Below, in pieces: positions 6,372 through 11,696 of a DNA stretch of 14,462 nt (position 1 is the first letter of the stretch; the number at the start of each line of letters is the position of its first letter). Location of the stretch: contig DKYL01000069.1 of NCBI GenBank assembly GCA_002493325.1, positions 16,299 through 30,760 on the forward strand. Reading direction: 5' to 3'. Source of the stretch: Ruminococcaceae bacterium UBA7101. Lineage in GTDB: Bacteria > Bacillota > Clostridia > Oscillospirales > Acutalibacteraceae. The notes under the pieces are model-generated. The model was not told the DNA's origin. It worked only from the letters and a program-made list of their open reading frames with translations, and made no database searches. A program made the position numbers and the translations under genes.

Positions 6372-7874
6372 ATGGCAGAAAAATATATTATGGCACTGGA
6401 CCAGGGTACAACCTCCTCACGAGCAATTATTTTCAATAAAAAAGGTGAGATTGTTGCCAAGGCACAGAACGAATTCCCTCAATACTATCCGCAAAACGGA
6501 TGGGTTGAGCATGATCCGATGGAAATTCTGTTTTCACAAATCAGTGCAATACTTGCTTGTTTAAGACTTGAAAAGGTTAATCCGAAAGATATTGCAGGTA
6601 TCGGTATAACCAATCAAAGAGAGACAACAATAGTATGGGAAAAGGAAACAGGCAAGCCGATTTGCAACGCTATCGTCTGGCAGTGCAGAAGAACTGCTTC
6701 ATACTGTGAGGAGCTTAAAAGCGAAGGACTCAGTGACTATATTAAGGAAACCACAGGTCTTTTAATTGATGCTTATTTCAGTGCAACAAAAATCAAGTGG
6801 ATTCTTGACAATGTTGAGGGTGCACGTGAAAAGGCTGAAAACGGCGAGCTTCTTTTCGGCACGGTTGACACCTGGCTTATTTGGAATTTAACAGGCGGCA
6901 AGGTACACGTTACCGATTACTCAAATGCCTGCAGAACCATGCTTTTTGACGTTGACAAGCTGCAGTGGGACCCTTTCCTTTGCGAAAAGCTGGGCATACC
7001 TATGAGCATGCTGCCTGAGGTTAAGCCGTCAAGCTGTATTTACGGCAAGGTTGCTAAAATCACAGGAATTGAGGATATTGCAGGCGTACCTATCGCAGGT
7101 GCTATCGGTGATCAGCCGGGTGCATTATTCGGTCAGGGCTGCTTTGAAGTGGGTCAGGCTAAAAACACCTACGGCACGGGCTGCTTCTTGCTTATGAACA
7201 CAGGTGAAAAACGTGTTAACAGCCGTTCTAACCTGCTGTCAGGCATTGCCTGGGGTATCGGCGATAAAATCACATATTCCCTTGAAGGCTCTGCTTTCAA
7301 CGCAGGCTCTGTTATCAAATGGCTTAGGGATGAGGTTGAGCTTATTCATTCAGCACCTGAATGTGACGAGCTGGCATCTGAGGTTGAGGATTCAAACGGC
7401 TTATACTTTGTTCCTGCATTCACAGGACTTGGTGCTCCCTACTGGGATATGTATGCACGCGGTATTATGATAGGTCTTACAAGAGGCATCAACAGAAAGC
7501 ACATTTGCCGTGCAGTCCTTGAAAGCATAACCTATCAGATGACAGATTTGCTTGAATCCATGATGAGTGATTCAGACATTCTGATTAAAGACCTTCGTGT
7601 TGACGGCGGTGCATCTGTTTCAGACATTATGATGCAGATTCAGGCTGATATGACAGGCGTTAAGGTTAACAGACCTAAAAATGTTGAAACAACGGCTTTA
7701 GGCGCTGCATACTGTGCAGGACTTGCAACAGGTGTATGGGAAAGCACAGACGAGATTGAGGCGAACAGAGAGGTGGATAAAATCTTTATCCCTTCAATGG
7801 AGGCAACAACAAGAAACAAAAAATATTCTGACTGGAAGCGTGCTGTTGAACGCTCACGCAACTGGGAAAGATAA
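6372..7874 (+). CDS. glpK: Glycerol kinase
   Basis: 500 residues, the standard length; ATP-dependent phosphorylation of glycerol to sn-glycerol 3-phosphate (EC 2.7.1.30), cytosolic. Visible: DQGTTSSRAI (10-19), NQRET with glycerol-contacting R83 and E84 (81-85), W103, GDQPGALFGQ with D247 (246-255), the ATP-site TYGTG (266-270), and near the C-terminus VDGGASVSD and ETTALGAAYCAG. The ATG at 6372 follows GAGGGG at 7 bases; an in-frame TTG at 6321 has no support. The His of the HFYG motif that HPr phosphorylates in enterococcal GlpK is absent (that region reads TGIEDIAG, 231-238). First gene of an apparent operon with the LDH2 and malic enzyme genes; no glpF or glycerol-3-phosphate dehydrogenase is nearby. 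Confidence 0.97.
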   Translation: MAEKYIMALDQGTTSSRAIIFNKKGEIVAKAQNEFPQYYPQNGWVEHDPMEILFSQISAILACLRLEKVNPKDIAGIGITNQRETTIVWEKETGKPICNAIVWQCRRTASYCEELKSEGLSDYIKETTGLLIDAYFSATKIKWILDNVEGAREKAENGELLFGTVDTWLIWNLTGGKVHVTDYSNACRTMLFDVDKLQWDPFLCEKLGIPMSMLPEVKPSSCIYGKVAKITGIEDIAGVPIAGAIGDQPGALFGQGCFEVGQAKNTYGTGCFLLMNTGEKRVNSRSNLLSGIAWGIGDKITYSLEGSAFNAGSVIKWLRDEVELIHSAPECDELASEVEDSNGLYFVPAFTGLGAPYWDMYARGIMIGLTRGINRKHICRAVLESITYQMTDLLESMMSDSDILIKDLRVDGGASVSDIMMQIQADMTGVKVNRPKNVETTALGAAYCAGLATGVWESTDEIEANREVDKIFIPSMEATTRNKKYSDWKRAVERSRNWER

Positions 7875-7895
7875 TTAACTAAGGAGATTTTTATT

Positions 7896-9056
7896 ATGGG
7901 TAAGGTAGTATGTCCCTGGGGATTAATCACTGATTTTGTAACCGATGCATTTGTCGGCTACGGTATCCCGAGGAAGGACGCAGAAATTTGTACTGATGTT
8001 CTGCTTGAGTCAGATAAGCGTGGTATCGAAAGCCACGGCTGTAACAGATTCAAGCCGATTTATCTTGACAGAATCAAGGCAGGTATTCAGAATCCTGTAA
8101 CAGAATTTGAAATTATTAAGGAAACCGAAACAACTGCCGTTGTTGACGGTCATAACGGTATGGGTCAGGTTATCGGCTATAAATCCATGCAGATGGCTAT
8201 TGACAAGGCTAAAAAATACGGTTTGGGTATGGTTGCCGTTCGTAATTCCTGCCACTACGGTATTGCAGGCTATTATGCAACACAGGCTACCGAGCAGGGC
8301 TGTATCTGCATCACAGGTACGAACGCAAGACCTTCCGTTGCACCAACCTTCGGTGTTGAGGGTATGTTCGGTACAAATCCGCTTACAGTCGGTATACCAA
8401 GTGATGAAAAGTTTGATTTTGTGCTTGACTGTGCAACATCCATCACACAAAACGGTAAGATTGAATATTACGCAAGAATTAACGAGGATGTTCATCCGGG
8501 CACCATTATCGGCTCAGACGGTGAGCCTGTTGAGGGTGATGCAGGTGTTGCTCTTAAAAGAATCCGTGAAGGTTCTGCTGCACTTACTGCTCTTGGCGGT
8601 ATCGGTGAGGAGCTTGGCGGCTACAAGGGCTACGGCTATGCAATGATTATTGAGCTGCTTTCAGCTATTCTTCAGGACGGCAGCTACGGCAAGGACCTTG
8701 ACGGAAAGGATGAAGACGGCAATATCAGACCCTATCATCTCGGTCATTTCTTCATTGCAATTGACACCAACCACTTCCTTGGTGAGGAGCTTGTAAGAAG
8801 CAAGGCAGGTGAAATTCTTCGTTCCATCCGTGCGTCAAAAAAAGCACCGAACGCTGACAGAATTTTCACTGCAGGTGAAAAGGAATATGACATCTGGCAG
8901 AGCAGAAAGGACAGTGGTGTGCCGATTAACGAATCTGTACAGAAGGAAATCCTTGAGGTACGTGATGAGCTCGGTCTTGACTACACCTTCCCATGGGAGG
9001 AAAACTATACCCCTTACCCTGAAAAGGACATTAAATCACATATTGAAAGATATTAA
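7896..9056 (+). CDS. LDH2-family malate/L-lactate-type dehydrogenase
   Basis: 386 residues, slightly longer than the family's typical ~350. This is the LDH2/MDH2 oxidoreductase family (malate, L-lactate, ureidoglycolate and diketogulonate reductases), which uses NAD(P) with its own fold unrelated to classical LDH. Visible: ESHG with H47, the substrate/cofactor loop RNSCHYGIAGYY (116-127, H120), TNARPSVAPTFG and FGTNPLTVGIP, and GGYKGYGYAM in the C-terminal half. An acidic insertion and the C-terminal tail (from about residue 330) make it longer. Which 2-hydroxy acid it uses cannot be read from sequence; malate would fit the next gene. ATG follows AAGGAG (7880-7885); 21 bases separate it from glpK, so one operon is likely. 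Confidence 0.9.
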   Translation: MGKVVCPWGLITDFVTDAFVGYGIPRKDAEICTDVLLESDKRGIESHGCNRFKPIYLDRIKAGIQNPVTEFEIIKETETTAVVDGHNGMGQVIGYKSMQMAIDKAKKYGLGMVAVRNSCHYGIAGYYATQATEQGCICITGTNARPSVAPTFGVEGMFGTNPLTVGIPSDEKFDFVLDCATSITQNGKIEYYARINEDVHPGTIIGSDGEPVEGDAGVALKRIREGSAALTALGGIGEELGGYKGYGYAMIIELLSAILQDGSYGKDLDGKDEDGNIRPYHLGHFFIAIDTNHFLGEELVRSKAGEILRSIRASKKAPNADRIFTAGEKEYDIWQSRKDSGVPINESVQKEILEVRDELGLDYTFPWEENYTPYPEKDIKSHIERY

Positions 9057-9062
9057 AAATAA

Positions 9063-9094
9063 AAGGGCACTGCACCCTCAAGTGCAATGCCCTT
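9063..9094 (+). other. Intra-operon hairpin between LDH2 and malic enzyme genes
   Basis: Two 13-base arms (9063-9075 and 9082-9094) pair with a single C/A mismatch around a 6-base loop. No U-tract follows (CATTTATGAG), so it is not a convincing terminator; an mRNA stabilising or processing site, or a weak attenuator, is more likely. The malic enzyme ribosome binding site AAGGAG is at 9119-9124. Confidence 0.7.
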
Positions 9095-9132
9095 CATTTA
9101 TGAGATACATATATAAATAAGGAGAAAATAAA

Positions 9133-10305
9133 ATGGATTATCGTAAAGAATCATTAAAACTGCACGGCGAATGGCAGGGCAAGCTTGAGGTAACTGCAAG
9201 AGCAAAGGTTAACGACAAAGACAGTCTTTCACTTGCTTATACCCCGGGTGTTGCTGAGCCTTGCGTGGCTATTCAGGCAGATTATAAAAAGAGCTGGGAG
9301 CTCACAAGACGCTGGAACTTAGTGGCTGTCATCACAGACGGCACTGCTGTTCTCGGTCTTGGTGACATCGGTCCTGAGGCTGGTATGCCTGTTATGGAGG
9401 GCAAGTGCGTATTATTCAAGGAGTTCGGTGATGTAGATGCATTCCCTCTTTGCGTACGCACAAAAGATGTTGATGAGTTTGTTGAAACCGTTTATAACAT
9501 CAGCGGTTCCTTCGGCGGCATCAACCTGGAGGACATTGCCGCACCAAGATGCTTTGAAATTGAGGAAAAGCTGAAAGCGAAATGCGATATTCCGATTTTC
9601 CACGACGACCAGCACGGCACAGCAGTTGTTGTTTCCGCCGCACTGATTAACGCAACAAAGCTGACAGGCAAGGCACTTTCCGACTGCAAGGCTGTTATCA
9701 ACGGCTCAGGCGCTGCAGGTATTGCCATTGCAAAGCTGCTTATGACACTGGGCTTGAAGGATGTAATTCTCTGCGACAGAACAGGTGCAATCTATGAGGG
9801 CAGAGAAAAGCTCAATGCATCAAAGGAAGCTATCGCAAAGGTAACAAACAGAGAAATGACGAAGGGCAGCCTTGTTGAGGCTGTTAAGGGTACAGACATC
9901 TTTATCGGTGTTTCTGCCCCCGGTGTGCTTACACAGGATATGATTAAGACAATGAACACTGACCCGATTGTTCTCGCAATGGCTAACCCGACACCTGAAA
10001 TTATGCCTGATGAGGCTAAGGCAGCAGGAGCTAAGATTGTGGGCACAGGACGTTCAGACTTCCCGAATCAGATTAATAATGTTGTTGCATTCCCCGGTAT
10101 CTTCCGCGGTGCACTGGATGTAAGAGCAAGCGACATTACAGAGAATATGAAAATAGCTGCCGCATATGCAATCGCATCACTTGTTGATGACGATAAGCTC
10201 ACAGAGGACTATATCCTCCCCTATGCTTTTGATGAAAGAATTAAGGATACTGTTGCAAAAGCAGTTGCAGACGCTGCAAAAAAAGACGGTGTAGCAAGAA
10301 TTTAA
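9133..10305 (+). CDS. Malic enzyme (malate dehydrogenase, oxaloacetate-decarboxylating)
   Basis: 390 residues, the short bacterial/archaeal form without the C-terminal phosphotransacetylase-like domain. It oxidatively decarboxylates malate to pyruvate and CO2 with NAD(P). Visible: SLAYTPGVAEPC with catalytic Tyr36 (33-44), Lys91 (EGKCVLF), metal-binding NLEDIAAPRCFEIE (131-144) and FHDDQHGT (157-163), and the dinucleotide motif NGSGAAGIAI (190-199). Cofactor preference is not obvious. It follows the LDH2 gene by 76 bases that include a hairpin but no clear promoter, so it is probably the last gene of the glpK operon. Its final 14 codons and stop are duplicated about 100 bases downstream. Confidence 0.95.
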   Translation: MDYRKESLKLHGEWQGKLEVTARAKVNDKDSLSLAYTPGVAEPCVAIQADYKKSWELTRRWNLVAVITDGTAVLGLGDIGPEAGMPVMEGKCVLFKEFGDVDAFPLCVRTKDVDEFVETVYNISGSFGGINLEDIAAPRCFEIEEKLKAKCDIPIFHDDQHGTAVVVSAALINATKLTGKALSDCKAVINGSGAAGIAIAKLLMTLGLKDVILCDRTGAIYEGREKLNASKEAIAKVTNREMTKGSLVEAVKGTDIFIGVSAPGVLTQDMIKTMNTDPIVLAMANPTPEIMPDEAKAAGAKIVGTGRSDFPNQINNVVAFPGIFRGALDVRASDITENMKIAAAYAIASLVDDDKLTEDYILPYAFDERIKDTVAKAVADAAKKDGVARI

Positions 10306-10310
10306 CTTTA
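10261..10310 (+). repeat. Copy 1 of a 50-bp direct repeat: 3' end of the malic enzyme gene
   Basis: Bases 10261-10310, the last 14 codons plus stop and 5 bases beyond, recur at 10412-10461 with 47 of 50 identical, offset 151 bp. In addition TGTTGCAAAAGCAG (10251-10264) recurs inverted at 10333-10346, and AAGAATTTA (10296-10304) recurs inverted at 10320-10328, so the intervening DNA seems to be built partly from rearranged gene-end sequence. Confidence 0.95.
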
Positions 10311-10350
10311 TATATTCACTAAATTCTTAAATCTGCTTTTGCAACACGTG

Positions 10351-10396
10351 GCTCCAAATCTTTGATTTGGGAGAAACAGTCCGGTGGACTGTTTCG
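10351..10396. repeat. Double palindromic element between the two malic enzyme 3' ends
   Basis: Two adjacent stem-loops. The first pairs CCAAATC (10354-10360) with GATTTGG (10364-10370) around TTT. The second is a perfect 10-bp stem, GAAACAGTCC (10373-10382) with GGACTGTTTC (10386-10395), around GGT. There is no U-tract, so neither is a terminator. The look is that of a short dispersed intergenic repeat; copy number elsewhere in the genome cannot be seen from here. Confidence 0.75.
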
Positions 10397-10411
10397 TAGC
10401 AAGTAGGCTTT

Positions 10412-10456
10412 GCAGTAGCAGAAGCTGCAAAAAAAGACGGCGTAGCAAGAATTTAA
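10412..10456 (+). pseudogene. Remnant: last 14 codons and stop of a second malic enzyme gene
   Basis: In the malic enzyme frame this reads AVAEAAKKDGVARI followed by TAA, against AVADAAKKDGVARI in the intact gene. All three differences within the 50-bp repeat (10412-10461) fall at third codon positions (GTT/GTA, GAC/GAA, GGT/GGC); two are silent and one is Asp to Glu. That pattern suggests both copies diverged while coding, so this is more likely the tail of a lost or imported second gene than a fresh slip duplication. Upstream the frame is closed by TAG at 10397-10399. It has no start and is not expected to be expressed. Confidence 0.7.
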
Positions 10457-10471
10457 CTTTAACCTTATACT

Positions 10472-10508
10472 AAAAAAGTACTAACCTTTCACTGGTTAGT
10501 ACTTTTTT
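10472..10508. terminator. Bidirectional intrinsic terminator after the malic enzyme region
   Basis: A 15-bp perfect stem (10472-10486 with 10494-10508) with a 7-base loop, A-run on one side and T-run on the other. It should end the glpK operon on the plus strand and the small RHH gene on the minus strand; that gene's stop codon (10489-10491) lies in the loop. Confidence 0.92.
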
Positions 10509-10680
10509 TATCATTCTCTTTAATGTTATCAACAGCAACTCTTGCAGCCTCGACTATAAATGCCGAAAAGGTACAATTTTTACCTTCTATTACATTTTCT
10601 ATATCTTCAATCAAATCATTAGGAAATCTAATGCATTTGTTAGTAGTCGGATATATGGATGGAATTTTAAAGTCTCGCAT
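10489..10680 (-). CDS. Small ribbon-helix-helix-like regulator A
   Basis: 63 residues from the ATG at 10680, which follows AGGTGAT; in-frame GTG and ATG codons slightly upstream lie within the ribosome binding site. The sequence has a short strand TNKCIRFP (12-19), then helix NDLIEDIENVIEG, a turn, and helix TFSAFIVEAARVAVDNIK, the arrangement of ribbon-helix-helix (Arc/CopG/YlcI-like) DNA-binding proteins. The beta-strand would contact operator DNA in a dimer. It is paralogous to the gene at 10991-11167 (about two thirds identical over 56 residues). It diverges from the 62-codon gene at 10793 across a region holding a repeated TGTAT motif, so autoregulation and control of the neighbour are likely. 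Fold inferred, target unknown. Confidence 0.75.
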   Translation of the reverse strand: MRDFKIPSIYPTTNKCIRFPNDLIEDIENVIEGKNCTFSAFIVEAARVAVDNIKENDKKSTNQ

Positions 10681-10720
10681 AATCATCACCTAATACAATC
10701 ATACAGTGTTTTTAGACGAA

Positions 10721-10738
10721 TGTATACATAACATTTGT
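10721..10738. promoter_or_regulatory. Candidate operator, copy 1 (TGTATRCAnnACATTTGY)
   Basis: TGTATACATAACATTTGT lies between RHH gene A and the 62-codon gene, immediately upstream of the latter's -35 box. It contains the palindrome TGTATACA and a second TGTAT half-site starting 15 bases after the first (10736-10740). A near copy lies at 11206-11223 in the equivalent position of the second module. Function as an RHH binding site is inferred. Confidence 0.45.
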
Positions 10739-10739
10739 A

Positions 10740-10768
10740 TTGCATTCGCATTGCGGTTATGATACAAT
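10740..10768 (+). promoter_or_regulatory. Promoter of the 62-codon gene
   Basis: TTGCAT (10740-10745), 17-base spacer, TACAAT (10763-10768) with TGA before it, an extended -10. The transcript should start near 10775, a few bases before the ribosome binding site AAAGGAGG (10778-10785). Confidence 0.7.
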
Positions 10769-10792
10769 AAATATAAAAAAGGAGGATAAAGT

Positions 10793-10981
10793 ATGGACAA
10801 TATAGATGTTTCAAATTTAGATTATGATGAAATAATTGAAATGATTAGTGAACTGGTTGGTCTTACCAAAGAACACGCTGAACACGCCATACAGGTTAAG
10901 CTCTATAAGCTTGGAATATATATGACCCCGAGAGAGCATTTTAACCTATTGAATGCGAAAAAAGAAAAAGGCTTGCACTAA
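10793..10981 (+). CDS. Small acidic protein of unknown function (62 residues)
   Basis: I do not recognise this protein. It has a very good ribosome binding site (AAAGGAGG, 7-base spacing) and a good promoter, so it is probably a real gene. The first 25 residues are acidic (VSNLDYDEIIEMISELVG), followed by a mostly helical, charged stretch (TKEHAEHAIQVKLYKLGIYM) and a basic end (NAKKEKGLH). There are no cysteines, no membrane segment and no signal peptide. It diverges from RHH gene A and converges on RHH gene B, whose stop lies only 9 bases away. Possible roles are a partner or anti-repressor of the RHH protein, or one half of a toxin-antitoxin-like pair; neither is shown. Confidence 0.65.
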   Translation: MDNIDVSNLDYDEIIEMISELVGLTKEHAEHAIQVKLYKLGIYMTPREHFNLLNAKKEKGLH

Positions 10982-10990
10982 TGCAAATCC

Positions 10991-11167
10991 TTAATCTTTA
11001 CTTTCATTAAGATTTTCAAGAGCCACCCTTACTGCTTCAACAACAAAAGCCGTAAAAGTACAATGCTTCCCCTTTATTGCTTTATTTACGTCAGCAATAA
11101 CATCATTTGGAAATCGAATTGTTTTATTTGTTGTCGGTGGATTCGACGGTATTTTAAATTCTCTCAT
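10991..11167 (-). CDS. Small ribbon-helix-helix-like regulator B (paralogue of A)
   Basis: 58 residues, from the ATG at 11167 (GGTGAT about 4 bases upstream) to TAA at 10991-10993. It shares with regulator A the segments MR-FKIPS, PTTNK-IRFPND, GK-CTF-AF and VEA-RVA. The predicted strand (TNKTIRFP) and two helices fit a ribbon-helix-helix dimer. It lacks the polar tail present in A. It converges on the 62-codon gene with 9 bases between the stops and no strong terminator, so read-through or antisense overlap is likely. It diverges from the 133-codon gene at 11260, mirroring the A arrangement. The pair probably arose by duplication of a regulator-plus-neighbour module. Confidence 0.75.
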   Translation of the reverse strand: MREFKIPSNPPTTNKTIRFPNDVIADVNKAIKGKHCTFTAFVVEAVRVALENLNESKD

Positions 11168-11205
11168 ATAATCACCATAATTATTATATAGCTTTCAGCA
11201 CGCTT

Positions 11206-11223
11206 TGTATGCACCACATTTGC
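11206..11223. promoter_or_regulatory. Candidate operator, copy 2 (TGTATRCAnnACATTTGY)
   Basis: TGTATGCACCACATTTGC matches copy 1 at 14 of 18 positions and sits in the same place, between an RHH gene and a divergent small gene. The surrounding sequence is otherwise not alike. No clear promoter for the downstream gene stands out here: TTGTAT (11205-11210) with TTTAAT (11229-11234) at 18 bases is the best, and it would be covered by the motif. Confidence 0.45.
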
Positions 11224-11259
11224 ACTATTTTAATATTGCGATACTCGAGGAGAATATAT

Positions 11260-11661
11260 ATGACTTATTTTGAATTTATGCTTGCATTCTGCGGAGAAAA
11301 CAGAATAGACAAATCTGATTTTGAGAAAACGATGCAAGACCTTATGGAACGAAACGGTGTTCGCACAAACCTATATGATTATTTTGATAAATTCGTTACG
11401 GACGGGTTAAGTTTAATTGTAACCGATACCGTAACCATTTCAAAAAAAGATTATGAAAAGTATTTGCACCTCAAAAGACTTAGACTGAACGCCGCTGAGC
11501 AATTTGACAATATCAATAACTTTGCAACAGAATTGCTGATATTGCTTGAAGCACTTGCCAATGATTCCTATAATACGAATAATATACTGGAATGTATATT
11601 CAGAACTGTGACACAGATTAACGAACACTGTATTGAATATGAAAAGCTGATTAACAGCTAA
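11260..11661 (+). CDS. Protein of unknown function (133 residues) in the second RHH module
   Basis: I do not recognise this protein. The ATG at 11260 is chosen because GAGGAG (11247-11252) sits 7 bases upstream; an in-frame ATG at 11209 overlaps the operator-like motif and has no ribosome binding site. The product is soluble and mostly helical: an N-terminal part (MTYFEFMLAFCGENRIDKSD) that could be a short EF-like or helix-turn region, a middle segment TDTVTISKKDYEKYLHLKR, and a long C-terminal helical hairpin (residues about 75-130). No signal peptide or membrane helix. It shows no obvious similarity to the 62-residue protein in the first module. It ends at a bidirectional terminator shared with the MFS gene. 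Confidence 0.7.
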   Translation: MTYFEFMLAFCGENRIDKSDFEKTMQDLMERNGVRTNLYDYFDKFVTDGLSLIVTDTVTISKKDYEKYLHLKRLRLNAAEQFDNINNFATELLILLEALANDSYNTNNILECIFRTVTQINEHCIEYEKLINS

Positions 11662-11665
11662 ACAA

Positions 11666-11696
11666 AAAAGGCGGATAAATTACTTATCCGTCTTTT
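11666..11696. terminator. Bidirectional intrinsic terminator between the 133-codon gene and the MFS gene
   Basis: A 13-bp stem with one G/T pair (11666-11678 with 11684-11696) and a 5-base loop, A-run upstream and T-run downstream. The MFS stop codon (11680-11682) lies in the loop. Confidence 0.88.

Noticed and set aside
6295..6374. A known riboswitch upstream of glpK
   Set aside because: Only simple hairpins are visible; no conserved core of any riboswitch class that I recognise.
8010..8495. 161-codon minus-strand open frame inside the LDH2 gene
   Set aside because: It is antisense to a well-supported enzyme gene, is rich in Cys and Thr in a way typical of shadow frames, and has no ribosome binding site.
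10261..10461. attL/attR-like direct repeats of an integrated element
   Set aside because: The copies enclose only about 100 bases, and no integrase, excisionase or phage gene occurs anywhere in the window; at most a decayed footprint, so not called as attachment sites.
10489..10981. Type II toxin-antitoxin pair
   Set aside because: The RHH-like gene and the 62-codon gene are divergent, not co-directional, and the small protein matches no toxin fold I recognise; kept as regulator plus unknown.
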